This document shows, in pieces, positions 10,700 to 24,311 of a DNA stretch of 64,000 bases (positions within the stretch are counted from its first letter, which is position 1; the number at the start of each line of letters is the position of its first letter). The position numbers and the translations under genes were made by a program. A model generated the notes under the pieces. It had not been told where the DNA came from, did not search any database, and saw only the letters and a list, made by a program, of their open reading frames with translations. Source of the DNA: Perkinsus olseni (taxonomy: Eukaryota; Perkinsozoa; Perkinsida; Perkinsidae). The DNA lies in assembly GCA_013115135.1 (NCBI GenBank), contig JABANP010000148.1, positions 1 to 64,000 on the forward strand, read 5' to 3'.

Positions 10700-11929
10700 C
10701 ATGCGAGGAAGTCTCGGCCGGCAAAGAGTTGAAGCTTGTCCCCGAGCGGTTGCGCTTATCTGCGCCTCGAGGCATGGAGCCAGCAGAGCAATATGCCGTA
10801 GCTGGAGTATATCTCATCCTTCATCGTCTCAGCATCATCGGCAACAATGGCTCCCAATTCACAGCAAACAGGATTATTAAACTATGCTTATACTCGGAGT
10901 ACAACCGCAGTGGTTCCTATCCTCGCTCCAACTTTCATGCTAACTGCTATTCCTCTCATGACAATGGGTGCAGTAGCTACTATTAATTCGCGTCCCATAC
11001 TACACGACCTAACTATGCGAGTAATGGTGGTTGGTATAGCTTCAATGGAGATACCGATTGGGTGATGAGTGGCTACCCTATTACTAATTACAAGGAATTA
11101 CCTACAACCTCCCAAACAGGGTACTCGCCCGGTTACAAGCATCAGCAGGCATCGCCACATGAAGGCCGTTAGTTCAACCACTGGTGGTACACACCGGAGC
11201 GAAGAACCGTCCTCAGCTCAGTCCGGTTCTTCCATCGGCAGACTGCCGACGGCAGTTCAACACGTCGCCCGAGGCACTCTCGACTAAACACGCTCAGATT
11301 GCTAAAGCTCTTCCGCGTGGCGAGATCGACGAGGACAAGGCGAACGCCAACCCCATCCGCGGAGTAGTCTCGGCTGCCAGGAGAGACGCTGCCTGCAGTT
11401 GGAACTAGCGCACCTGCGTGGAACTCAGCAAGAGAAAACTCGCAGAAGTTCTGCGGCGGAAGTCCAGTTCTGAAAATAAGCGAGATTTGAGCAGACGCTC
11501 AGAAAGCGGCAACGTCGTTTGATGTGTTGCCTAACTTCATCCCTCCAACTAATGTCGTGAGGAAAATCCTCAGAGGAAAATCCTGGTGACCAGGACCTGG
11601 TCCAGGATTCCTGGACAAACGTGAGGCTACTACGAACTGTCTGACTTTCTATTCTCAAGTCACGTGTTCGGTACGGTGCATCGGATGCACTGCATCCGTG
11701 TTTGAATGATCTCGGAACTAAAATCACCATAACTGGTGAAATAACTTGCCAAAGGGCGCAGAAGTTTGCCTCTACAGCGACGGTACCTCCTCCTTGAAGC
11801 TACTACAATCACGACGAAGACATTCGTTCCCATGATAGCGCCCTGGTTCCTGCCACATGCCGATGGAATGTGGTTCACGCCAATGATAAGTACACAGTGT
11901 ACACTCTCCTCTACAATGAATGCTTAGCA
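10700..11929 (+). mobile_element. Decayed retroelement-like segment, copy B
   Basis: Diverged copy of 3720-5030 that runs directly into the zinc-knuckle ORF at 11930. Several overlapping partial frames remain (for example GEIDEDKANANPIRGVVSAA) with stops between them. I interpret it as the degenerate 5' part of a non-LTR element ORF1. Confidence 0.5.
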
Positions 11930-12289
11930 ACGTGACTCACGTTACGTGCGAAGCTGATCCTAGAGGAAGGCTGTTTCGTTGAAGGGCGGAAACTTAAATG
12001 TAAGGGTATTGTTACGGTTAGAGTATGTTTGGCTTGTGGCCGAGCTCATCCTAACCGTAGAACTAAAGTAGAAGATAGGGTACGTGTTCGCTGTGGTGAT
12101 AAGCATCCCTTACGGCTTGCGGAATGTCCTGTAGAAGATTGCCCCGATGTCCTGAAGTCTTGCCACTGCGGAGAGGTCGGTCATTCCCCTTCCCGTGGTG
12201 ATAATTCAGGATGTAGTCAGACTAATGAGCCAAAGCAACGTGAAGTCAATATGACGGATTACGGCGATGGGGTTCTGCCTAGTCAGTAG
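11930..12289 (+). mobile_element. Non-LTR retrotransposon ORF1, C-terminal zinc knuckles
   Basis: Open frame ending at TAG 12287-12289 with Cys/His clusters VCLACGRAHPNRR, VRCGDKHPLRLAECP and CHCGEVGHSPSRGDNSGC. This is the arrangement of gag-like knuckles at the end of ORF1 in LINE-type elements, where they bind the element RNA. The frame overlaps the start of the endonuclease reading frame that follows. The N-terminal part is lost in the decayed block upstream. Confidence 0.6.
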
Positions 12290-12329
12290 TCTGTTACTGT
12301 TGATTGGTAATATACTAAATTTATTTCCT

Positions 12330-12844
12330 GTTATCATGTTCTTGTATATCTGTCAGATTAATTGTAATGAGTCTAATGAGAGTATTAATGTGTTATCAAA
12401 GACTCATTGCTTCGATGCTCTATTTGTCCAGAAAGGTACGCCCAGAAAGTTCCAAGGTACGCCCAGAAAGCTCCCAGGCAGGTATGCCCATCTTTGAAAG
12501 ATGATCTTTCTGGTTTTATTCGTCTTCGAGCTTCTACCTCGAGCCGATCTTCAATCTATATTAGAAATAAGATTGCTGAGGGATTTGCACTCGTTTCAAG
12601 TCTCTCTTCCGATCTCAATGCGCTGGTGGCCTCTCCTGAAGTATGTCTGATCTCCTTCTATATTCCCCCACGGTCTGGCAATATAGACTCCCTTCGGCAA
12701 CTGAGTGAACGCTTTCTTCACAATGACAAAGTTGTACTTGGAGGGGACTGCAATGGTTATCATGATGCCTGGGGGATTTTGCATCCGGAACGTCTCAATG
12801 AAGCTGCTATCCGTATTGCCAATACGGTATTGGTAAATTGGTGA
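12330..12844 (+). mobile_element. Non-LTR retrotransposon ORF2 endonuclease, truncated
   Basis: Apurinic-type endonuclease/phosphatase fold, split over two frames. It begins CQINCNESNESINVL and DALFVQ (the family's QINxxxS and LLIQE positions) and continues SSIYIRN, EVCLISFYIPPRSGNID and VVLGGDCNGYHDAWG, matching the conserved SVYIPP and GGDFNAHHxxWG motifs. A short direct repeat (GGTACGCCCAGAAAG twice, then GGTATGCCCA) sits at the frame change and probably caused it. The reverse transcriptase is absent: coding similarity stops at the TGA near 12844. The element is therefore a dead, 3'-truncated copy. Confidence 0.8.
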
Positions 12845-12849
12845 TGGAG

Positions 12850-14250
12850 GGAGAAAACTCGACGCCGATCTTGTCTGTCACTCTGGTCGATACCAAACTG
12901 CGGAACACATTTTTCCGAAAACCGCGAAAACCGTATTCTCAGTTCTTCGCTCTTCCTTCTCCGTTGTCGCGACGGGAAATTCGTTAAGCGGCTATCACTA
13001 CCGGTTTCCACTATCAGGGGAGGATATGACGATAACGAATTTTCTCCCAGAGGAGAGTAACGAGTGTTTGAGAGCGCTGAAGAAGGTTGGAGCTTTTCAC
13101 GCTTCTCACTCCTCAGCGAATCTTACGAGCTTGACTGAGTTCCAACCATCGAGGCTGGTATTTATGAAACCTCATGTACAGTACGTTGTACAGTTGTGAC
13201 GTTCGACCACTTGGGCCTTTGAGGATATGACGATTGCAACTTGCAACTTGGATATCGAAGTACATAGCCAGAGAAGTTCAGAACTGGATATATCGTGTAT
13301 AGTTCACTTTTGTGGACATATCGCGACTGGACACATTAACGTGAAGCCAACAGCATAACGTGGATGGAAAATCGTACCAATGCTCGATGAAAAAATCAAT
13401 CTTTCGGACCAACCTTCTCGGGATGGTCACCTACATGGAAAAATTACCGCTGCGCTACGAAATTATGTGGACTTCTTACTCGTTTTTTGCTGCTGTTGGG
13501 ACCGACGACGCCTTTTGTCCAGGAAATCGTCGGCGGTCTCGTCAACGTGACCGAGAACAGATAGATGCTCAACGCGCTCAGCGAAATACCGAAATCTGAC
13601 AAATGAAATTCCGCAATAAAAATTGCTAGGATCAATAAACTGCGGACCGTGAAGAGCGTATTCCCTCACTTCACAATAGCTGAGGGTGTGCGTATGCTCT
13701 TGCACAGCCCGATTGGGACGATCCAGAACAGATACGAGAAGATCTCCTCGAGAACTCGTCGAGTCGCTCGGCCCCGTTATGCTCACAAAGGGGTTCGCGT
13801 TCGCCAAGTCAAAGGAGACGGTTCGCGGATCCTCACCGATCGAAGTTGTCTTGCAGTTTAACGGCAACCGCGGTTGGTCGGAATGTGACATCTGGTAAAG
13901 ATACGAAAAAGACATCTTTAGCTTGATCCTTGTACCTGACGAAATCACTAAAAGTTGAGGAGGCGTCGCTCCGCCTACTTCCGGTAGCGCACATCTAAAC
14001 GCTCTCGTTTGAGCTCTTCGGTACTCGAGCTGGAGTCACTGTCGTCGGCGGTCTGAGGGCATCCGAAGGTCCCCGGTTCGAACCTCCCTTTCGGCATTAT
14101 TCACTTCGGGACTGCCCTCCTTCTCCTTCCTCCCGCTGGCAATTTCCAGCGCGCCTGTGAAGGTACCAGTCTAAACGAAACGAGTGGTAGTCGGAAGGTC
14201 GCAGGTTCGAACCCCACGGTCGTCACCTCAGTCGTTGGTATTCTGACCCC
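12850..14250. other. Intron-like and possibly exonic DNA, no gene resolved
   Basis: On the minus strand the stretch 13450-13950 has coding-like segments bounded by plausible splice sites. One candidate intron (about 13440-13490) carries the TTTCGTAGCGCAGCGG A-box-like motif. At 14056-14100 and 14185-14225 there are tRNA T-arm motifs (GGTCCCCGGTTCGAACC and GGTCGCAGGTTCGAACCCC) of the kind found in introns elsewhere in the window. I could not build an in-frame model. A short repeat at 13080 (GCTGAAGAAGGTTGGAGCT) recurs at 8114. Confidence 0.4.
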
Positions 14251-15277
14251 ACTATGGAAAGTGAAAGATTCTCCTGGACGAACGAGAGGCTGAAATAATG
14301 ATGAAAATCAGCATACAAAACTTCGCTCCGCTAACAAAAAAATCACTATCAGCAAGAATTTTGAGGGCACGGTGAATCGCTGGTCTCACGACTGGAAGGT
14401 TGAGATGGTTTTCAGCGGAGGAAAAGATATGATCGAAGGATCTAAAATTTTCAATCCCCTGCCCTTCTCGAAAACTCGATACGACCGGTTCTACCATAGC
14501 AAATTTCTCGCGCGCTACGAAATAAGTTTCTCACCGTCAAGCCGACCACGCCCATGGCCTCTTCGCTGCCCGGGTTGATATCAGCGAAGATCTGAAAACC
14601 GGGGAGATGTGGAATGTCCGTGCTAAATCCACACTGCCATCGAAAATTTGGAAATTTCGGAAAATGGGAAAAATTGTCGATTCATTTTGTCTCTGCGCAG
14701 CCTTCAGCGGCGTTAACATACTTGGGCACAGAGAGCCGTGACGCTTGACGTGCGTATAGCGCAAAGATATTTTCTTCCGGCCAGGTGTGTTCATCCGATC
14801 AGTACCAGAGCTGTAGTCCAGCCGACCACAGGTCGCGCTGGCCGTTGTGGTCACCGACGGTTAGTCCGCCTCTTCGCGAAGACGTTAGTGGAACAACCCG
14901 ACTTGAAGAGGCAGTACCAAGGATACCATCCCCGGCCTCTGAATTTCGATTCGGTAAGAAATTAGTCTAATTCGCTTCGGTTGAAGAGAACGAAACCTCA
15001 GATTGAGGAATGCACTGCTGAGCCCGTCTCGGGTGTTGTGTCCTGAATCAGTCGGCCGGTAAGGTCCAGCTCATGTAAAGACTCGTGAGCTTGCAACGGG
15101 ACACACAATTTGAGTTTGCTAAGTTGTAGGGAAGAGCGATGAAGGGATAAAACTCACATCAATGAGCAAATCCGACGGTCGCTCGAAGTGGCGAGAGCAG
15201 AGTTTTAGAGCTAACGAAAGCGAGGCGAACTGTTGCATAAAATTTTGCTGGTCTGCCCGACCACCATTCCTCCTCAC
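14250..15277 (-). other. Probable 3' exons of the ApaG-domain gene, unresolved
   Basis: Coding-like minus-strand segments follow the ApaG exon: LDYSSGTDRMNTPG (about 14770-14810; compare the ApaG motif YSSGxxLxTPxG), then GFSTDIPHLPGFQIFADINPG and EEAMGVVGLT (about 14540-14640), which fits the IPxF end of the domain. Between them are candidate introns including the A-box-like motif TTTCGTAGCGCGCGA. The reading frame could not be closed across all junctions, so this is evidence for continuation and not a model. Confidence 0.4.
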
Positions 15278-16163
15278 GTGGTCATCAGCGTCCCGAAAAG
15301 TGTAATTTCGGCCAAGTATTCGATACTCGTTATTCTGATGGAGATTGTGTATTGTTATGCGATATGTGTATACCTGAAGGGAAAACGTCGTCGCCGAGGA
15401 TCGAACCCGGGATCTATCACGTAGGTCCGCTTGGACGGATCGGCAGGCTGAGGGGCGTCTTGGCAATATCCGGTAGCCACCTGATGAAGATACTCCTAAA
15501 TCGATCACGTGATCGATTTGACCTGTATCATTAATCCAGCTTGTGGATCGACACGTTGGAAGTTACTCGCGTTTAATACAGATTGTTCGGATACGTATCT
15601 GACAGCCACCTGTGCATGCGTGCTAATCGAATCATATCGTAGTAACCCACTTGACGGTTTCAAAAAGAGTGTCTTCTTCTTCTCGAGGAGCCACAACAAC
15701 CTTGTTGTCATCCTCGCAGAGCAGCGGTCTGAAAGATGATAATCCAAAGGCCCCGGGTTCTATTCCCACGCATGACATACCGTAACAATCGATCTTTTAG
15801 GCGACCGATTGAAAGCCCCGAGACCCTCGCCGGGCGGCTGTCGGAATCACAACCACACGGGATCGACTTCGATACCAGCTGAAGGGAATCTTGAGGTCGA
15901 CCCAGGGCGTATCTTTGGACGTCGTGTTGTGCCAGCTTGAAAGATACTACATGGAATTTAAGAGCCTTTTCGGCTGTATACGCCAACTCGGATACTCGAA
16001 CAACGTTGGTAGTCATTGAATATCCTGAAAAAAGAATCTTGAGGTTGAGCGTGCAAGATACAAAATGGGTCAAGCCGTCGACCTCGCCCCCAGAAGTCGA
16101 TTTGACAGGGGTAGTTCGTCTGCAACAGTTGTCGGCCATCCATCAGATTGACGATCTTCCCAC
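15278..16163 (-). CDS. ApaG (DUF525) domain protein, partial model
   Basis: Seven exons join in frame: 16083-16163, 15951-16024, 15781-15878, 15647-15728, 15523-15609, 15421-15480 and 15278-15373. The protein ends in a clear ApaG core, TYVYTYRITIHNL ... YRILGRNYTFRDADDH, matching the family pattern YxYRIxIxN...LLxRxWxxxDAxG. This beta-sandwich fold occurs in bacterial ApaG, FBXO3 and PDIP2-type proteins. The upstream part (GKIVNLMDGRQLLQTNYPCQ, RPLLCEDDNKVVVAPREEED) is coding but not recognised. The six introns are 58, 72, 52, 37, 42 and 47 nt, and five belong to recurrent families: A, A, T antisense, B and T sense. The 5' exons probably lie beyond 16163 (an acidic segment near 16480-16530 is a candidate) and 3' exons below 15278. 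The fold call is solid; the cellular role is unknown. Confidence 0.7.
15374..15420 (-). repeat. Family T intron (tRNA T-arm, sense), 47 nt
   Basis: Whole intron GTGATAG...CCTTCAG between exons reading SKRTY and VYTYRIT. It contains CCCGGGTTCGATCCTCGG, a T-arm with the B-box GGTTCGATCC. Confidence 0.85.
15481..15522 (-). repeat. Family B intron (ATCGAT hairpin), 42 nt
   Basis: Intron GTC then AAATCGATCACGTGATCGATTT then AGGAGTATCTTCATCAG. The perfect palindrome makes up half the intron. The flanking exons read GLMIQ and VATGYCQ in frame. Confidence 0.85.
15729..15780 (-). repeat. Family T intron (tRNA T-arm, antisense), 52 nt
   Basis: Intron GTATGTC...CATCTTTCAG. It contains GGGAATAGAACCCGGGGCC, the reverse complement of a T-arm, followed by TTTGGATTATC. 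Confidence 0.8.
16025..16082 (-). repeat. Family A intron, 58 nt
   Basis: Intron GTCGACGGCTTGACCC...TTTTTTCAG. It carries GTATCTTGCACGCTCAACCT and CAAGATTC, the reverse complement of the family A core found sense-oriented at 17310-17362. Confidence 0.8.
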
Positions 16164-16169
16164 CTGAGA

Positions 16170-16410
16170 GTATCTTATCAACCTAGTTAGCCACGAAAAA
16201 AGTCGAGTAGAGGTTATAGAAGTATCTTATCGACCTAGTAATATACGAAATAGGTCGAATAGGAGAACAAGTAGTATCTTATCAGCTCAGTGAGATGCAA
16301 AAGTGGTCGAGACGAGTATCTTATCGCCCTAGGAAGATGTGAAATTCATCGGAATAACGCGATAGAAATATCTAATCGACCTAGTAAGATACAAAATAGG
16401 TCAACTAGAA
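16170..16410. repeat. Tandem array of five family A intron-like units
   Basis: Units start near 16170, 16222, 16274, 16316 and 16368, each about 42-52 bp, of the form GTATCTTATCGACCTAGTAAGATACRAAATAGGTCGA. Each resembles the core of single introns elsewhere. The array lies just upstream (in minus-strand sense) of the first resolved ApaG exon, probably within an intron or 5' leader, and about 550 bp upstream of the helicase start on the plus strand. Confidence 0.85.
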
Positions 16411-16953
16411 GCATTTTCTCCCAACTTACTCTTCCTCATTTGCCTCAGCAACATCACCGTCAACGACCTTCTTATCGACCGAGGACCCTTCGCCGTCAAC
16501 TCCGTCATAAAAGTTACTTAAACCATGCAACCTCTTTCACACCATCCATCCTGCGCCAAATCGATCATCGGGGCGCGCGCTTTTCTACCGCTGCGTCAGT
16601 CTGGCACGTAGACGCCGTTGGTGACCGTCCGGCGTTGCTTTTCATTTAATAAGCCCTTCAAGTGACCCCTCGGGGACTGGATGATTTCTAGTGTCCTTCT
16701 CGCATTGGAATCGGAGTATTTGTGGGGAAGGAGTGGTATGGGAATATTCTGTTGCTTTGGGAAGGCCGAGGGAATATTAACTGGGTGAGATTGAAAATAT
16801 CCGAGGTTGAAGCTTGCTCGATACGCTACATTAAGATACTTATAATAATTATTAGAGGAGAGGTTCCCTCTTCTGTCCTCTGTCCAATGTTCTCTATTTT
16901 ACCCTTTCTCCATCAATAATAGTTACTTCTTCTTTCCCTGTCTATTTCCCACC

Positions 16954-19984
<3,031 letters not shown>

Positions 19985-20421
19985 GTTATTCTATGATTGC
20001 CTCGGATCAACCTAAGATTCGCCGTCTCTTCTGCTCGGCCATCGATACTGTTTGTTTCTTCCCTCTCCCTCTACTGTAATTTACATCATCACCATCACGT
20101 CTATAAATTACCACTGGATCGTTGACGATTAGTTTCTCTCGCAAGTTGGCATAAGCGTATCTTAGGTCGAAGCTGGCATGCGGCAGAATTATACCGATTG
20201 TCATCACTACGTCAGAAATTATTCCTCTCACACTCAGCGCTGAACTTCCTCAGCGCCCGCAGCCGGAAGATTTTTCTCCACCCAAGGATACTCCAATTTT
20301 AGGGTGAGGAATATTTCCGCTGTATCTATACAATTGGTATTGAATGTTGTGTTGGGGGTATCCTAGGTTGAAGCTAGTAAGATACAAAATAGGTTAAGTT
20401 TGGGTTCTCCCATTTGTTGAT

Positions 20422-20908
20422 ATGAGTCGTCATATTCAAGGCGGGAAGGCTAAGCCGCTCAAGGCTCCCAAGTCGGGTAAGCACGATGATGCCGATACTA
20501 TCGCCATGAAGAAGCAGATGGTAGGTCCTTCTCATACCACATTTTTCGTAACTCTCGGTGATCTTGGATGATATCTCGTCATCACGACGTATCTCCTTCC
20601 TCAACATTCCCGTTATCACAGCGGTTCTCGTGGTTCTCTCCGTCGCTTTTCTTGGGAAGGAAAACTCGCGTCTTTCGTGTTCGTTTTGGTCATCTTACAG
20701 TAGTAATGATGATCCAGGTTTGGTCTTTGAATTTTTGTCGTCAAATTTTTCGAATGAAAAGAGGTCCTCCCCTGTGTTCGGGTTTCCTTCATTTTTTCGC
20801 GGAAATATTTCCTGTTGTGATCAATACTTTGTTTTTCAGAATGAAAAGAAGGCCGCCGAGAAGGCCGCCGCGAAGGCGTTGATGGCGAAGAAGAAGAGTA
20901 TCAAATAA
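20422..20908 (+). CDS. TMA7: Translation machinery-associated protein 7
   Basis: Two exons, 20422-20520 and 20840-20908, give 55 residues: GGKAKPLKAPKSGK near the start and KKAAEKAAAKALMAKKKS at the end. This matches the small, lysine-rich TMA7/CCDC72 family (usually about 64 residues), whose hallmark is GGKxKPLKxPK near the N-terminus followed by a charged helix. The yeast protein associates with ribosomes. The 319-nt intron starts GTAGGTCC and contains CATACCACATTTTTCGTAAC, also seen in helicase intron 4. A family A element (GGTATCCTAGGTTGAAGC ... AAGATACAAAATAGG) lies at 20355-20395 just upstream of the ATG, in the leader. Confidence 0.85.
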
Positions 20909-21021
20909 GAAGATTATTCACTCTCACTGACTGATAGCATTTCCAAAAATACATTTTTCGCGTCGGGTTGTCAATCGGGTTACCGTCACTGCGCCACGAA
21001 ATTGCTCTTCAGGGTTCATAT

Positions 21022-24000
21022 ATGTCATCATCGTCACCGGCAGAGTTCAAGGATTTTTATGAAGTTTTGGGGATTTGCCCTACGGCCACTGATGCTGAGA
21101 TAAAGACAGCGTAGTAATGGGAGGAGGGCGCTGAGGAAATTCAAGATTGCAAGATTTGGCGAGATGCTGGTATAGAAATACTTCGCAGTTGGAAGTTTGA
21201 GTTTCAATTACCATTGAACTATTGAGGGATGGTGAGAAAGTAGAAATTATCAACTCGCTGTTATGTTGTAGAAGGTATTCTTGCTTGGATGCGGCGGAAG
21301 GCGCTCATTCCAGTACGTCGTCTGGTGGCGGACTAGTAGAAGTGCTTTCGATTCGATTCGATAGAGAAGTACAAGATTCAATTTCCTATTGACATAATAC
21401 TTGAAGGAAGGGTAGAGAAAAGATAAAAGTTTGTCAAAATTTCGGGAATGTTGTAAATGTTTTTTGAGAAAATTCTCGTCTTGTAGAGGAAAGAAAGTTT
21501 TGCGAAGAGAGGGTATGGGAACCGAAGCGAGGTGAGAAGTACTCGAGAGGATGACGGCTGGGGGTTGAGAAAAATTCATTTTTCCCTCTCGATAATTCCC
21601 GTCTTGATTGTCGAAATAATTCCTCCCTTTTCTCTCCCGGGAAAATTTCCGAAAATTTTTTATACACTTCGCCACCCTGCTCGGAAAGGTAACGTCGAAT
21701 CTTGCGATCTGAATGAAGGCGGCAAAATGTGAATCGTTGGTTTGTGTAATTTTGAAATGACGACAATACGGCTTCGTTAGACTAGCGCATGGGGGATCAG
21801 TTAAGCCTGTCGGGCGGTGCAGTAACGTCCCAACAAGATCCGTATGGGAACGGTCGGCGGGGAAAAAGAATAGAAGATGATGGGTGTGCTCTACTCTAGC
21901 GATGCCTCCTCACTTTGGGGCAATGTTGATACCTGGACCGTGCCTGGAATGTTGCTCTCGGAGCGAGGTCATCGTCGAGGCAGATCGCTGGTTGTCCTGA
22001 GAGCAAAAGTACATGAAAATTTGCCGTATGAATGAGGAAATCTCACTTGAGGTGTATCATTATCGTATGAACAAAGCCTAGTGATAATAATATTTAAACG
22101 TAGTATTGTAAAAATAAATGAAGAACTGAAAGTTGTTGGGATCTCTTGCCAATGTGACGGTCAGTCACAGTCACTCTTTAGTGCATCGTTGTTATCCTGG
22201 TAACAGGCCTATACTGGAATGGCTTTCTTAAAGACAGTTAATTTCTAGGGTTGAGTACCACGACTGCGAGTTATCACTCGCGTGGGCTGCACTCGAGGTG
22301 TGTGTCTACTGCAGTCCCGGAATCCTGACCTCTAGAACTCAATGCCATGAGGGATTGGTAGAAATCTGAACTAGTAGCCATAAACTTGGTAGTACAGAGC
22401 TCAACGGGACTATAGCGTGGAGGCGCTAGAGGGACAGCTCCATAGCACCAGCTTTATGTGCTATGATACGGAATCTCCTGTACGGTGACAGCGCCTCACA
22501 TGTGTCTGGCAGTCTCAGCCACTGATGGTGCTTTCGTACCACTCCATGCGTCCGACAAGTAAATGTTGAGAATAGGTGAATATTTTTTATATTTAATAAA
22601 TCTAGATTTGTTACTATAAAATATTGAATCTTGAATATTGTGAGTTTGAAACTATTGATAGGCACCCGTATGTTCCAGTTCGTGAGGTTATCATAATAGC
22701 ACCATGGGAACTCTTTCTCCCTCTTTTTTGGGTTCGCCTCGAGATATCTTCGTCTGCTGGGTATTGGAGGATTCTAACTCGAGAATTGTGGGATTTACGG
22801 TATGGGAGGGCTCCCGGTTAGGTATCGAGAGACGATTAAATTATGGCATCCTGATAAGCATAAAGGGGACGGCAGAGAGGAGGCCTTGGGGAAGAGTCAG
22901 ATCATTAATGAAGCTTATGCGGTACTAAGGATAGGTCGCGGATTCGATCCTCGCCAGCGGCATTTTTCTGGAATATATCGCTGTCTGTGAGGTACTGAGG
23001 GATCCAGACAAACGGCAGAAGTTTGATATCGAGTTGTTGAAAAATCGGCGTACCCGCGCGGATGTAGAAAAGGGGGCCGGGAATTTCGTGGCGCAGTGAC
23101 GGTTGCTAGGCTGCCAAGGAGGAAGGAAATAAATGCTATCGGTCGTCGAAATTCGAAGAAGCGGTTCAACACTACAGTCGGGCGATTGATTTTGATAGCA
23201 CTAATCATGTATATTATAGGTGGGTGAGAATCGATCAACTGGGCGCGCGCTAAATTCATGAGGTTAGTAATCGGTCTACAGCGTATGCTGCACTGGCGAA
23301 GTGGGGTGAAAGTCGGGAGGATGCTGAGAAATGCGTAAGTGAGAGCAATATTACAAGATTTCTTATTTTGGGGTTGTTAGTTGGAGATCAATGAGCAGTC
23401 TGTGCGAGCGCATTATAATTTGGTGAGGGCGAAGATCAAAATGGGTCATTTGGGTGAGTTGGGCGGTTGTGAGTTGCGAAAAAATTTGGTATGGAGAACT
23501 TCTCCATACCTAATTTTTCCGAAAATTTTTCCGAAAATTTTACGAAAAATCTCGCCCTTTTCCAGGAGAAGGGCGAGATTTTTCGCTTTAAGTCGCTTTC
23601 TCTAGCGGAGCGAAGGTGGGGATATTTCGTTTCTCAGGAGACGCCCAGAAGACGCTGACGATAGCGCTCGGGAAGTTTCCGCGGGATTCGGATCTTATTA
23701 AACTGAGAACGGAGTTATTTACTTCCTCCTCGCGTCCGTCAACGCCGCCGTCAAAGTTGGTAGTACGGGATGGTGACGAAAATTATTTTCTTGGATCAGA
23801 TTTTTTTTCGTTCCTGCAGGATTTTTTTTCCAATGACATTCTTTAATGTTTTGTTAATTTTTTTCGCTTTTTTTCTGAAAATTTTCTGGTCTTTTTCGAA
23901 TTTTCCGATTTTTTCTGTCCTCAGCAGGCGAGTAGCAGATTGTCGAGTTTAACGCCACCTCGCAGCCGGTCGGTTGTGAGAGATTCGACACCAACCAGGG

Positions 24001-24311
24001 AAAGGGGAAGAACCCCACCACGAGTAGGGCGGAGCGAAGCGATTTTTGAATGCCAGTATTTTTCGGCGGCGTTTCAGAGTATAGATGATGATGATGATGA
24101 ATTAGAAAGAACGGCGAACTTTGGAAAATTGCGAGTAATAGGCGACACCGCACTGATGAGGGTTCGTGAATGGCCGAAGCAGGTGGACCGTGAGAAGGGT
24201 GATGGTTCGCAAGAAGAGCGCGCGGCCTGCTTCGGGATGCCAACAGCGTCCGCTGGGGTGAGTTGTCATACGGGGATTCACGGAGATGTCTCAGTAAATT
24301 GCCGGCGCTGA
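21022..24311 (+). CDS. J-domain protein with C-terminal TPR repeats
   Basis: Eight exons join in frame (21022-21110, 22822-22921, 22992-23063, 23110-23219, 23268-23334, 23381-23453, 23638-23759 and 23925-24311; about 339 codons). The N-terminus is a J domain: DFYEVLGICPTATDAEIKTA, then YRETIKLWHPDKHKGD with the HPD motif that stimulates Hsp70 ATPase, then VLRDPDKRQKFD. TPR-like helices follow: AAKEEGNKCY ... FEEAVQHYSRAIDFD, SNRSTAYAALAKWGESREDA and RAHYNLVRAKIKMGHLG. The combination suggests an Hsp70 co-chaperone that also docks a chaperone tail through its TPRs. The tail is low-complexity (TPPRSRSVVRDSTPTRERG). A 33-nt family G segment at 24021-24053 may be an intron; removing it keeps the frame. 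The first intron is 1,711 nt. Confidence 0.85.
22922..22991 (+). repeat. Family T intron (tRNA T-arm, sense) with flanking direct repeat, 70 nt
   Basis: Intron begins GTACTAAGGAT and the downstream exon begins GTACTGAGGGAT, as expected if insertion duplicated the target and the left copy supplied the GT donor. Inside is GGTCGCGGATTCGATCCTCG, a T-arm. It splits the J domain between EAYA and VLRDP. Confidence 0.85.
23064..23109 (+). repeat. Family F intron (tRNA 5'-half / A-box), 46 nt
   Basis: Intron GTAGAAAAGG...TTGCTAG containing TTTCGTGGCGCAGTGACGGT. TGGCGCAGTGACGG matches a tRNA A box (TGGCNNAGTGG type). Confidence 0.75.
23454..23637 (+). repeat. Intron with two perfect hairpins
   Basis: Contains GGTATGGAGAA-c-TTCTCCATACC (family D) and AAAAATCTCGCCCTT...AAGGGCGAGATTTTT, then TCTAGCGGAGCGAAGG (family G core) near the acceptor, so several families are stacked in one intron. 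Confidence 0.8.
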
